This document shows positions 14,134 through 24,919 of a DNA stretch of 64,000 nt, piece after piece (within the stretch, counting starts at the first letter, position 1; each line of letters begins with the position of its first letter). Below the pieces are notes generated by a model. The model ran no database searches, was not told the origin of the DNA, and saw nothing but the letters and a program-made list of their open reading frames with translations. Made by a program: the position numbers and the translations under genes. Source of the stretch: Coptis chinensis (taxonomy: Eukaryota; Streptophyta; Magnoliopsida; Ranunculales; Ranunculaceae); NCBI GenBank assembly GCA_015680905.1, contig CM027380.1:51065001-51129000 (forward strand), in the 5' to 3' direction.

Positions 14134-14340
14134 GGATTCGTGAGGGGCTGTCTCTTCAATGGAAAAGAGCGAGTCCGGTTCTTCTGAATCAGATGGTAAT
14201 GTAGTAGTAGGGTCAAATAGTGGTACTGACTCTAATAATGTGTGGACATCCTTAATGTACGAGTCATCGTCAAACTCAGGATTATCAAAAGAAAGAAATT
14301 GGTGTACCTCGTCTTCGGGAAAAGAGTTTGTGAAATAATC

Positions 14341-15417
14341 TTATGCCAGACTATCAACCAAGTTAGTCTCACCTTCCATTATAGGATCAAAAAATTGTTT
14401 CACTAATTTGAACACGTTGACTTTGCCAGAAAGGTTCCCGAAAGACAATGTCATTGAACCGTCCCGACAATTTATGAGAGCATTAGCAGTTGCAAGAAAT
14501 GGACGTCCCAAAATGATAGGAATGGAGTCACAAGCTACTTCGATATCTAGAATGACAAAATCAACAGGGTAGTAAAAATCTTGGACCTTGACTATGACGT
14601 TTTCTACTATGCCCTTTGGGTACTTTATGGAGCGATCCGCGAGTTGCAGAGTCATATTGGTAGGTTTTAATTCATGAATACCTAACTACTTAAATAAATA
14701 GTAGGGAAGTAGGTTAACACTGGCGCCTAGGTCTAAAAGTGTGGTAGCGGTATACTTGTCGCCCAACGTGCATGGTACAATTGGTCGACCTGGGTCCTTG
14801 TATTTAACCACACCATTGGTAGTAGTAATTGAGGGAAATTGCTCAATGAGGAACGCTTGTTGAGGAACATTTATACGTCGTTTGGTGGTGCACATGTCCT
14901 TCAAAAACTTGGCATGTTTGGGCAAATGCTTAAGCACATCTAGAAAAGGTAAGTTTATGGTCAAATTTTTAAAGGTTTCACGGATCTCATCAAAATGTTT
15001 GTCCAGTTTGTTCTTTGCCAAACGGGCAGGGAATGGAGCTTTTGGGCGGAATCGGGCATATGGATCAGTGGCATCTTTCCCTAGGGATGTGGATGTAGAT
15101 TTGGAAGGAACAATTTCGTCCGCTATAGGTTGCGAGGTAGGAGTTGGAAAGATGTCACCCGCGGCTTCCGTTGATTCAACGTCTGGCATACGTATGTGAT
15201 TGTCGATGGTTCGGCCAGAACGAAGAGTGGTGATGGCATTTACCTCACCCTGGCTGGGATTACTAGATCTTGGTGCATTGTTGAGTTCAAAGACAGTGTT
15301 TGTAGGTTTAGGGTTTGGAACTGCTTGGCCAGGGAATACACCCTTTTGACTTTTATCCTGTGCTAACAGCTGAAGAAACTGTTGGATAGATACTAAGATT
15401 TGATTATGTTGATTCAT
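14341..15417 (-). pseudogene. Athila-2 gag C-terminus and aspartic protease
   Basis: The N-terminal part is a low-complexity linker (TTLRSGRTIDNH). The protease domain carries LLDLGASVNLLPYYLF, in which the active-site D-[ST]-G triad reads D-L-G, the form often seen in Athila proteases, and further on PIILGRPFLATANALI, the conserved C-terminal flap region. A TAG at 14686 splits the domain and a TAA ends it at 14341; both are in the same frame as the RT segment. The interval 14134-14340 continues the same frame as an acidic linker (DSDEPDSLFSIEE). Confidence 0.75.
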
Positions 15418-15563
15418 GTAAGTCAGAAAAGTTTCAGCTATTTTATCGGCAGTGGATTGTACCAGTGGAGCAGTAGGAACAAGTTCACGGTTATTGTTTA
15501 CGGGTTGATTTTGGTAGCCATATCCTTGATTAGCGAGAACAAGGTTGCGGTTGTTTTGGTACC

Positions 15564-16670
15564 CTATATTTGCGTTGCTGGGAAAATTACTTTGCCCTTG
15601 CTGGAATTGTGGAGGATTTCCTTGACGGTAGGAATTGTAGTTCGCGGGTGGTCGTACAGGATCGTTGTTGACACTCGGAGGAGCTTGTTATTAGGCAGGG
15701 GGGGGGCCCAAGCCAAATTCTGATGTTGTCGCCAAGGTGCATTAGGAATGTTGAAAGCACAAGCCTCTTCAGTTGATCGGGGAGGGCACTCGTATACCAA
15801 AGGACAATAAGAATAGGGGTGCTCATGACCTAAGCAAAGAGGACATGGGGAAGCTTTGGCAGCCATGACTTGTTTGGGTTTTTGATCATTTACTTGAATC
15901 GAAAGAGCATCGACCTTTCTGTTTAGGGACTCGATCAGAGTTTTTAATTCCGGATCGGGTTTGACCTCAAACATAGACCTAACTTTGGTAGGAGTGTCTT
16001 TAGAAGATCTGGAAGAATCAGTGTTACCCAATGGGTGCTTCGTGAAGCCTGTTTCTCAAGGAAATTGTATGCTTCAGTAACGCCTTTGTCCATGAAACAA
16101 CCGCCGTTCATGATATCTAATGTTTCCTTTTGATGGTCAGAGAGACCATTAAAGAATGAATGGACTAATATAGCGGTGTCGAGTTGATGATGGGACATTC
16201 GAGAAGCAGATCAGTAAATCTGCTCCATGCTTCCGAAAAGGATTCCTGGGGGTGCTGGCGAAAGAATTGAATCTTCTGAAGCATTTCTGTAGTTTTCTTC
16301 CAAGTATAGAATTTTATCATGAATACTTGTACGAGTTTGGCCCATGTGTCAATGGATTACGGCGCTTGTCCTGCGAGCCAAACTGAAGCTTTATCAGCTA
16401 AGGTGAAGGGAAACAACCTAAGCAAGACTTGTTCGTTGGTAACGGTCGGATGGCGGAAAGTGGGACTACTTGTTGCATCCGACGAAGGTGATTGTATGGT
16501 TTTTCATGGTCTAGACCATGGTAGGTAAACAGGTTACAAACCGAAAATGTTTGGCGGAATGCGAAAATCTCCTGCAATCTCATCAAGTTTAATGCAGGAA
16601 GCAGGTTCTTATTGTAAGGCAGTATAGAAATCCGGAAGGGGTTTCTCGGCTGTGGGATTTTCCTAGGCCA
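15564..16670 (-). pseudogene. Athila-2 gag
   Basis: Three overlapping frames on the minus strand together cover the capsid and nucleocapsid: 16586-16398 (YHGLDHEKPYNHLRRMQQ), 16198-15944 (VHSFFNGLSDHQKETLDIMN) and 16031-15564 with a CX2CX4HX4C zinc knuckle (CPLCLGHEHPYSYC). At least two frameshifts separate them. The start near 16670 is inferred from the Athila-1 gag, which begins with a related segment (ATG AGCC-type context is not preserved here). Protein order and motifs match the Athila-1 copy. Confidence 0.75.
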
Positions 16671-18256
16671 TAATTAAAGGAGATAATGGCAACGAAGATA
16701 TTTGACGAGGTTGGTTTACGGAGGAGGAACTATGTCTAGGAGATAACTTAAGCAGTTGTTTATTGTATTTCCGACGACGATATGTAAGTTCTAATTCCTT
16801 ATTAGTACCAAACTGTAGTCTCATACAAACACAAGTTTTAATTCAAGGTTCATAAGGAACAAATTATGACAGGAGGATTTAAAATTAAGGAAGGAGGGAG
16901 GTGAAGCACATCTTCCTGAGCTGGAGTTGCTAACTTGAGCAGGTAAGCTAGGATAACGTGTAAATATTTCAGTAGCCAGGTCACCTGAGAGAATTGAGGG
17001 AGGTTGTTCGTGCTTACACGTTCCTTAATTAGGCAACCTCAATCTTTCGAGTTTCCTAGACACTGATGGAATAAGATGATGATTTATGATGGTATATTAT
17101 GCGGAGTATTATTATTATTATTTTTTTTTATTGGCAAGCCTGTTTTTAAATGAGATCAGTATCTCTTTGATGCTGGCGGGGTTCGAACCCCAAACCTCTG
17201 GTATCATCACCCAAAGATTTTACCGACTTTGCTAGTCGACACCTGCCATGCGGGGTATTATTAAGATGATTAAGATGAAATTTTAATTATTAGGATTTTT
17301 TTTTTAATTTTTTTTTTGTTATTTTTTTTTTAATTTTTTTAGTTTACATAATTAATGTATTATGAAGACGTGATTACGAAACATGCAATTAAAAACGATA
17401 GATGCCAAGATAAAAAAAAAAACTAAACATATAATTAACACATGCTAGTTTTACACAGGAAGTCTACACATGCAACTCTATATTACTTATACGTGAATAT
17501 ACATATGTCCTACGTATGCAATAATCTATAGCTACCGATACGTGCAACTATATGTGAGCTAGGGGAATATCAAGAACGAACTCATGCAAATGAATACCGC
17601 GTACGTGAATTGATATAACATACACATACAAAACGATTCTAAGTAGGTGGTTTGAAATTACGCATACATCCAAATATATTCGAATCATATTTAATCGTAT
17701 TAACATGAAGATGTAATGACGAACCACAATTACATGCAAAGAGTTCTCATGCCAACACACAAACATGCGAGGTAAAACAGGTTAAAGCAAATAACCAAAT
17801 AATATCCTCGACAAAGTTTGAGGAGTTTAAGAATTCAAAACCTGGCGTCCCGCAATTCCTCATATAATGATCGAATTTACTCCCGAGCTCATGAACTTAC
17901 TGGATGGCGGATAAACAAGACTAGAGAGTCCAAAATAGTACTGAGAAAGAAAGTGGCTTGTACCTGAAAACCTGAGTGTTGATACTCCAGGTTAGTCTCG
18001 CGCACTACTAATATAGTCTCGTCCGAGACTCTTTTGTCAATTCAGTACTTCAAGTTCCTACTGAATAATTAGACTGTGCTAATAAAAATAAACAAGATCT
18101 GGTTCATAGATATCTGTTAGTAGAAAAAGTTGGGGCAAACAGGTACGTAACACATTAATATCGCAAAAGAAATGGAAATCAAAAAGATGAGGGAGTAGGG
18201 GAGGGGGTTTTGTTTGATGTATTCCAGTTATTATGTTTAAATATCCAGAGTCCTTC
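16671..18256 (-). other. Athila-2 untranslated leader
   Basis: About 1.6 kb between the primer site and gag. It holds a SINE (17115-17247), T-rich tracts at 17279-17340 and no convincing coding sequence. It is about 0.9 kb longer than the Athila-1 leader, of which the SINE plus target copy explains only 150 bp. Confidence 0.6.
17115..17247 (-). mobile_element. tRNA-derived SINE
   Basis: On the minus strand a 133-bp unit carries an RNA polymerase III A box, TAGCAAAGTCGG (17223-17234), and a B box, GGTTCGAACCC (17178-17188), about 34 bases apart, and ends in an A-rich tail. It is flanked by 16-bp direct repeats, atgcggagtattatta (17099-17114) and atgcggggtattatta (17248-17263), differing at one base, which I read as its target site duplication. 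It is not a tRNA gene: no acceptor or anticodon stem is formed. Confidence 0.8.
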
Positions 18257-18273
18257 AGCGTGCAGCGGCACCA
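18257..18273 (-). promoter_or_regulatory. Athila-2 primer binding site
   Basis: Minus strand TGGTGCCGCTGCACG, a slightly diverged form of the Athila-1 primer site, two bases from the LTR. Confidence 0.7.
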
Positions 18274-18275
18274 TT

Positions 18276-20031
18276 TGATAAAACGTTGAATCCACGTTAT
18301 GGTTTTATACTTAAGTCCGAGGTCCATAGTCCGAAGACCAAAGTCCAAAGTCCAAAGTCGGTATAGTCGTCCGTTTAGTCAAGTTACCTTACTCACATGG
18401 GTTTGGTAGGATAGGTCGAGTAAGGGATCGTCCAAACCTTAGGGCACGGCAAGGGTTACAACTGGATTTATAACTTTTGGTGAGTAGGATTTTAGGTTTT
18501 TTTTAGTTGGTTTAAGTAAATTAACGGTAATGCAAATAATGTAAATAAATAACGGTGATTTCGACGTAAATAGACAAAGATAGAGAAACAGGGAGAGGGT
18601 TAATCATACTCATGCAAGAATCATTTTTCAATAATTTATATTACCATATCACTACAGCTCTAATTCATCTCGAGTTCATAGACAAACCCGAGACGACGTC
18701 GAGTATCGATCCCTAGCGAAATGCCCGCATCTCTGAGTCGTATCGCACTATCATAAGGAGTTGAACTAATATTTCATCTCTGGAATATCATTTCAGCTCC
18801 TGGTTCGATTCTACATCAGCTGGACAAATTGGAAAACTGTCTGACACCAGAGAGTCGCGTGCGAGACATTTTAGGTCTCTCGCGAGACTGTTCTGGAGCA
18901 TCAGCACTCCAAATTTGTACAGTCTCAATCATTTTGGGACTGGATGTATAATATATACCTAATTCCTAAGTAGTGATTCTAGAACATTAAAGTATCAATC
19001 CGGATTCTCATACGAGCAGCATAACCATCCCCCTGAGGGGGGGGGGGATTAGCTCATGGTTATTGAAGGAATAATTAAACTTGTTGTATACAATAAATAA
19101 GTAAATGCAGGATAGGAATTAAACTTGAAAAAAATGACTTTTATTAAGAAGAAATAATTTACAGTATTGAAGCTGCTGGAAGAGAAAATGATGAAATGTA
19201 AAATACTGGAATGAAGCTACAGACGATAAATTAACTAATTAACTAATGAGCATAAGCTAAAGCATAAAAATGTTGAAGGAAAAATATTGAAGACCCCCCT
19301 TACATATATATAGGCTGGTCTCTTGTGAAGCCTTTAATTCGGTTTCATCTGTTTCTCAAATTGAGACATTCAAAACTTTGAAATACAAAGTTTTGGCTTC
19401 ATCCGAATTAATTTGGTTTTTGTCTTCTTGTTCAATTCAAACCAAGCTTTATGTTTAGTTTTGTCTTTGTATGTTTTCATTTTTGTCCTTATGCCAAATT
19501 CAATTCAAACATTGAATTGGTACGTGTCTTCTCCTTTTGCAAGGTCGCACAAAATTGTGACCATCACTTACCACCTGCCTATGTTGACTCGTCATGCCTT
19601 TTAGGCCCGCAGAGTGGGTCCACTTAGTGTGTCCAGTGGCGGTGCCGATTTTGGTGTTTTTACAACTTTCTGTCTTTGCGTAAAGTTCGTCGCTCTGGCA
19701 GTTCACTAGCCAACGTCGGCATCCAGATTTATAAGATGTGAGCTTCGGAAGTTTGCTGCTTCTTTACATGTGGACCCGTTCTGCACTGGTTTTGTTCCTT
19801 TGGAAACTTCGGTTCTAGTCAGGCTTTGTTAGGCTTTACTAGGGCTGAGTGGGAAAACTTCAAATATTCCAGTATTCCCGTACTTCGATGCATGTTTTAT
19901 TATCATATTTACGTTAACTGTGGAAACCTGCAAGAGTACAAAAATACAATTATTACATGATTATTAAACACATATTTGACCAAAATGCTATGTCTCTCGG
20001 GGTTTAATATTACAGTTTTGGGTGCTTATCA
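18276..20031 (-). repeat. Athila-2 5' LTR
   Basis: About 1.76 kb. Minus strand begins TGATAAGCACCCAAAACTG and ends ACGTTTTATCA beside the primer site. Contains a G run at 19039-19047. It has no coding content. It abuts the interior of a Tat element at 20032. Confidence 0.8.
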
Positions 20032-20858
20032 TCGCCTGGCCATACTCGAGTCTACAAACAAAACTAAAAGATCATTGAACTACTACAAGAACAAAGCATT
20101 CTTATCCAACGAAAAACTAAGTAAAGAAGAGCACATACCTCAGCTGATCAGTAATGGTAAGAGCGCAAGAACTTTGGAGCAGAACAGCTTGGAGATGAAG
20201 GAGCGCAAATACCCTTGAGCTTCCCCTAACAGCTTTACTTATGCCCAAGTAACGTACCTTCCCAAGGCACGTCATAATTGCATCGAGATGCCAAAAGTCA
20301 AGCCACCTGGCATCCATCATTTCATATCTCTCGACCGTCCATATTCCTACACGTGCACGCACGTACTGTAGCCCATGTTGCTCCAAGGCATAGAATGTTT
20401 CATGCGTCCTAAAGATATGTGCAACCTACAATGCTAAAAACGAATAACAAGCATGACGTGTCAACAAGCTCACAGGTCGTTTAGCCTGTCTCACTCTTAC
20501 CACAGGTCGCAACAAGAGTCACGCATTTACAAAATGCAATCAGACACATCATATGCAAAACATCAAGTAATTGAACAAAATAAAGCGACATGCATTCCAT
20601 ACAAGCAAATGAGCAAACTGACGACCATAGTTAAGCCGCAGTTCGCAGGCTAACCGAGCTGCTGAATCTACTCAAGAAATCTAGCTAAGTTAGCCACCAG
20701 TTATCACTACTTGAACTCCCCAGAACATTCAAGGAGGCCAAGTCGTTCATCATTTTCACAAACAAAAAGAAAGAAGAACTACCCAGGTTACCCCAGGAAA
20801 CCAGCTCTATTGTTTTAAGCCAAAGGCCGCATACAAACACAAACTTAAACCACCATCT

Positions 20859-23209
20859 TTAAACAACGTTATCAAAGCTTTCTGAGATGAGTGCATTCAG
20901 CACTGGGGAGGAGCTAGGGTCGCCGGAAGTCGCCATAGCTGCATCAGTAACGGTCACTTCCAGGTCGCCCGAAGCCTGAGACTGATCAGCCAATACACCA
21001 GTAGTAGAAGGAGGCACGACCTCAGGAACATTACTAGCATCTTCGAGTGTTTCGTACCTACGATCACCTAAGGCCCCACGTTCATGTTCCTCTTGTAAAT
21101 CCTCATATGTTTTCTCCAGCTCCTCTACCTTAGCACGAATGGAAAAATAAGCCTCCTTCGCCTGCACCGTGGCAGTTTTATGTCTTTCAGCAAAGGCATT
21201 CGTTGCGGCTAACTTTTTCTTTAGGACATCCACCTCATGCCTCAGCTCGACCGACTCGTTGACAGCTGACGTCTTCTCCAAAGTCAATGAAGTGAGCTGC
21301 ATCTTCAGAGCATCCAGTTCTTTCTTCTTAGATTGTTCCACTTCTCGAAGAGTCGAGAGCTTGTCCCTCAGAGACTCGACCTCAGTCTTTTCTATCTCAG
21401 CGAACTGAGTAGCCGTTTTCAATTTATGGTACCCAACAATAAGCTGCGGCAATAAGCATAGTGCACCGCGTCAGTATCAAGTAATAACACTAGGTGGAAC
21501 AAGGCAGACAAATCATAATACAGGAGGTACTTACCATGCACCACGCCTTATCCATTCCCCTTAAGTTCGACTCCAGCTCCTTGGAATCCAAGTCCTTCCT
21601 ATCACCATCCAACGTCATTCCCTCCAGCAAACAAGCAGCTATAGGTGCGGATTTGTAGCTACAATCCGACCTCTTCACAAAGCGTTTTTTGCCAGACGCC
21701 TCATCTACATACATTAGGTTGTGCTCCAACTCATCTTTCCCACCACTGGAGTGACCTTTGCCAGTCTCTTTAACAGCAGCCTTCCCCTTCATCTTCCCGG
21801 AAGTATCTCCAGCGACCTTGGTCGGAGAGACCTCCGTGGTCTCTTCACCCAGCACACTGAAATCAAGCAATGACCTAGACCTCAAACTGCGAGCCGCCCT
21901 CCCCCCGGTTCGCCCTTCACCACCAGTTCCAGAACTACCCCCAAGTGCGGCTTCAACTACCCTTACGACCTTGGCAGGTCGGGCCTCAGGATCGTCGCCC
22001 TTCCTTTTCGACAAGCGACTTCACTCAGGAATTTGAAAGGTGATTTCATTTAGGTCAAAGGGTGCGTTCTCTTGACCCCTCTCAACTCCAGCCCCCGAGG
22101 TACCAGCACCTCCAGGGGGTAGCTTCGGCCCAGCACAGCTTCGGTTCTTATCTTCCCTCATCACCAAGTCACTCTTATGCTTTTCCATCACAAGTCCACT
22201 AGATGTTTCACCGATCACCTCACCCCGAGCCCTCTTATTCTGAACCCTCCTCTTCTCCCTAATAGCAGGCCCTCCACATTCCACAAAGAAATGTGCAACT
22301 TCAGGCAATTTTGCCCGTTTCTGATCTCGAGTCAGCCTCGCGAACTTCTCAATCACTTGCCGATCAGTTTCCCTCTCTATAGTGAGCTCTACATAGACAA
22401 CAAAGTAGTAATATCAATACAAAATCAACAGATGCAATATCGAAACACTCAAATTGTATACTAGTACCCACCAATAAGGTCACATATCCTATTTTCCACA
22501 CCATACCCTCTGGCACAGAAGTTCCCAACAAACAGCAACGATTTTTTGTCCCAAGACTCATTACTCACACCGTCCATAACACTTGACCTTTTAGCTCGTG
22601 TTTGCAAACTAAAGTTAAGCGCCCGATATTTCTTTACTAAGAAGTGCTCAATAATATCAGCGACCCCTATCCGGTACTCACCGCTGGCGTTCAACAGGTC
22701 AAACACCTTAAACAACCGCCACGTGTTACCCACAAACTGTCAGGGCACTTTGCCACAAAAGTTCAAGAATGACAGACCAGTTTAGAGAACGGTATCGTCA
22801 TATGCGCCCTCAGCAGCCCCTCACAGATTATAACCCCGTAGTTCGGTGGATTGTACCTATCGCTAAAGACCCGTGCGTCCTGTTCGGGCTCGTGGATCTC
22901 CAGACCGCTTACGGTTATCCCATAAGTCTTTCTCAGGTAAGAGAATGCCCTCAAAGTGTGTTTGTCTACAGCCCTAGGCGGCAGCCCACTAGACGACGAC
23001 CTCTCATCGTGACCTGAAGTGCTAGTTATAGCAACCGCAGATGTAGATCGGACATCATCTTCTCCACCTTTCACCTCATCAACATCATCATCATCATTGT
23101 CACCCTCACTCACACCACAAACTGACTCTTCCTTCTCTTCCTCCGCGTCATCCCAGCCAAGAGAAACTTCACGAATCTCATTAGATCGCGTATCGTCTGA
23201 GTCAGACAT
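20859..23209 (-). pseudogene. Antisense ORF of the Tat element, gypsy-type transposon protein
   Basis: Three exons on the minus strand with GT/AG borders: 23209-22468, 22388-21535 and 21443-20859. The N terminus is very acidic (DDAEEEKEESVCGVSEGDND). A conserved block follows (HTLRAFSYLRKTYGI, YGVIICEGLLRAHMTIPFSK, NTWRLFKVFDLLNASGEY), resembling the plant putative gypsy-type transposon domain. The last exon is a long coiled coil (about residues 10-130: ESLRDKLSTLREVEQSKKKE). Function is unknown in this family. A frameshift plus a stop near 22735-22765 and an in-frame TGA at about 22021 break it. Its promoter is not identified. Confidence 0.6.
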
Positions 23210-23716
23210 CTTTATCTTGTCACTCACAACTCTAACAACAGACAACGAAATGAACGACCTAACAACTCAATAACAAAAAGCAAGAACGAAGCAGAGAGCA
23301 GAAGATCAACAATGTCAGAAAACTAACCTGAAGACTCTCGGTGTAGTGAGTTTTTCTGCAAAGAAAAGCAAAATATGGCAATTCAAATAGCCAGTGTTAT
23401 TTTGTATAACCGCCCTCCAATCTCCAAAGCGTTATGATTACACCCTAGCCATAGCCGCACATGTCTTCCAACAAACTGTTTTGTCTTTTCAAATCCCAAA
23501 AAAAAATAGGGCAGCAAGTTTTCTCTGCAACTGCTCAGATTTGCTCACGTACCATACACGTGCTAACTATTACCGCATACCAGTTCACCGGATAGTACGA
23601 ATCAGTCTATAAAGTTCCTTAGGTATTTCCATTTGCATCAGTTCGTCTCCATGCATGCTCAACACGCGCTACTGTGTTCTCTCAGCAGATCGCTTCAATG
23701 AACTGCACGACCTACT

Positions 23717-23738
23717 GAGAGGGGGCTATGTGAGGGAG
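23717..23738 (+). promoter_or_regulatory. Polypurine tract of the Tat element
   Basis: Purine-rich gagagggggc followed by tatgtgagggag, ending directly at the TG of the LTR. It would prime plus-strand DNA synthesis. Confidence 0.6.
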
Positions 23739-24284
23739 TGATATTCTCCTTCAGGAATATCAAGCACGTGCTTAGCATGGTGGAAATACCACACCGACCT
23801 CCGACTTACTTCTCCGACCTACGTCACCAGATCGCGTCCACGAGCTACGAGATCGCTCTAGAACAGTTCGTATCACTACGCAAATCGTTCTATATCATGA
23901 CTCAGCCCACCTTCTAGAAGCAATTATGTCTAAAGCTGCACGTACACAAATCACTGCCGCCAGCTACTAACCACTGCTGCAAGCTACTAACCCATGCTAC
24001 TAATCCCCATCATTACGGCAGACCTACTAGCACAGCTCTCATACGCCTCCACAATCTCCACCCTACATTTGTGCTGATCTTTACACGTGTTGGGTTAAGA
24101 TTCACTTTGATCACCTATAAATACTTTCCATATGAACTACGCCATACCTGATTCTTCTCTCCCCCCAGAATCGAGAGTAAAATACGTAGGCAGTTCGCTC
24201 ATCAACGAACTCGGTCTTTCCCACCTTCAATCTCATTCTCCTTCTTACCTTGTATGTAAAGGTGAACTAAAACGCTCCTTTACA
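23739..24284 (+). repeat. Tat element 3' LTR (right end tentative)
   Basis: Begins TGATATTCTCC after the polypurine tract and contains a TATA box (ctataaatac near 24115). The likely end is cctttaca at 24284, but the termini are not clean inverted repeats and the end could lie up to about 70 bases further right. Confidence 0.5.
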
Positions 24285-24366
24285 GTGGATTCGGTATACG
24301 ATGACTATTTAATTTCTTTTTATTTTCCATTATTTGTGTGTAGAAATTTATAATATCGAAAATCTA

Positions 24367-24477
24367 GTGTGCGCAGGGTGTACCCATACACAGGCCTCTA
24401 GGCCACTCATATAGGTAGGGGGTTCGTGTGTATTACAAGGCAAAAGTACTGTGAACGGATAGATGTCCTGCGCACAC
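24367..24477. repeat. Perfect 11-bp inverted repeat in the pararetroviral leader
   Basis: gtgtgcgcagg at 24367-24377 pairs with cctgcgcacac at 24467-24477, enclosing about 89 bases. It lies immediately downstream (viral sense) of the primer site. Caulimovirid leaders form long hairpins used in ribosome shunting and packaging; a link here is inferred. Confidence 0.6.
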
Positions 24478-24484
24478 GTACATC

Positions 24485-24498
24485 TAGCTCTGATACCA
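24485..24498 (-). promoter_or_regulatory. Pararetroviral tRNA-Met primer binding site
   Basis: Minus strand reads TGGTATCAGAGCTA, the initiator tRNA-Met complement used for minus-strand DNA priming in Caulimoviridae. It lies about 230 bases after the TATA box. Confidence 0.8.
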
Positions 24499-24578
24499 AA
24501 TAAAAAGAGAGATCAGGTAAAACACCTGATTAATGCGGAAGAAGATCAGTCAGCAGCAATAACACTTGATTAAACTAA

Positions 24579-24620
24579 ACTTTTATTTATAAGATTGTAC
24601 TGAACTTTTATTTATAAGGA
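24579..24620 (-). terminator. Duplicated poly(A) signal region of the pararetrovirus
   Basis: Two near-identical units, minus strand cttataaataaaagtt, place AATAAA motifs roughly 110-150 bases after the TATA box and before the primer site, as in terminally redundant pararetroviral transcripts. Confidence 0.55.
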
Positions 24621-24724
24621 TGTTTATATTACAGGGGGGAAGAAAGAGAGCACTCTTATCACACTTAAACAAAGAGAAAAATGAAAGGTAAAATGGAAGA
24701 TGTCCCTCAACAAGGGTGAGGTAT

Positions 24725-24734
24725 CCCTTTTATA
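24725..24734 (-). promoter_or_regulatory. Pararetroviral TATA box
   Basis: Minus strand TATAAAAGGG inside an ACTAGTATAAAAGGGATAC core, upstream of the poly(A) and primer signals. This would drive the genome-length transcript. Confidence 0.6.
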
Positions 24735-24919
24735 CTAGTCGGATCTCAAAATATAATTTGGAGTCCGCACAGGAAGTGGCTACGTGTGCTAAAGGAGTTG
24801 CATTCGACTGGGCCACCTTGACAAGGCATACTTGTCTTTTACTTCTGTCTTGAAAGGATAAGAATACTTATAATGCTCAACTTTTGACTTTAAGAAAAGC
24901 AAAAGGTAAAATGTCCCAC

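Larger units (their letters stand above)
10053..20031 (-). mobile_element. Athila-2: Ty3 LTR retrotransposon lacking its 3' LTR in this window
   Basis: Minus-strand order: 5' LTR (18276-20031), primer site (18257-18273), leader with a SINE (16671-18256), gag (15564-16670), protease, reverse transcriptase, RNase H and integrase (15417 down to 11213), then a repeat-rich 3' region ending at 10053 where Athila-1 begins. No 3' LTR or polypurine tract precedes Athila-1, so the rest of the element should lie beyond the left edge on the far side of Athila-1. Integrase text such as [20 protein letters not shown] is typical of the Athila lineage. Multiple stops and frameshifts make it defective. Confidence 0.85.
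20032..24284 (+). mobile_element. Tat-lineage Ty3 retrotransposon, 3' end
   Basis: A + strand polypurine tract (23717-23738, gagagggggctatgtgaggg) precedes an LTR starting TGATATTC at 23739. Upstream of it, on the opposite strand, lies an intron-bearing ORF (20859-23209). Antisense ORFs between pol and the 3' LTR are described for Tat-lineage elements such as Grande and Retand, which fits. The 5' part has been displaced by Athila-2. The interval 20032-20858 is interior sequence with no clear gene; a minus-strand open frame at 20117-20386 is unrecognised and may be chance. Confidence 0.6.

Noticed and set aside
17170-17250. Possible tRNA gene
   Set aside because: A and B boxes are present but no cloverleaf stems form; tail and target duplication identify a SINE.
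21758-23273. + strand open frames opposite the Tat antisense gene
   Set aside because: Mirror the Ser/Asp-rich minus-strand exons, which carry the conserved blocks and splice sites.
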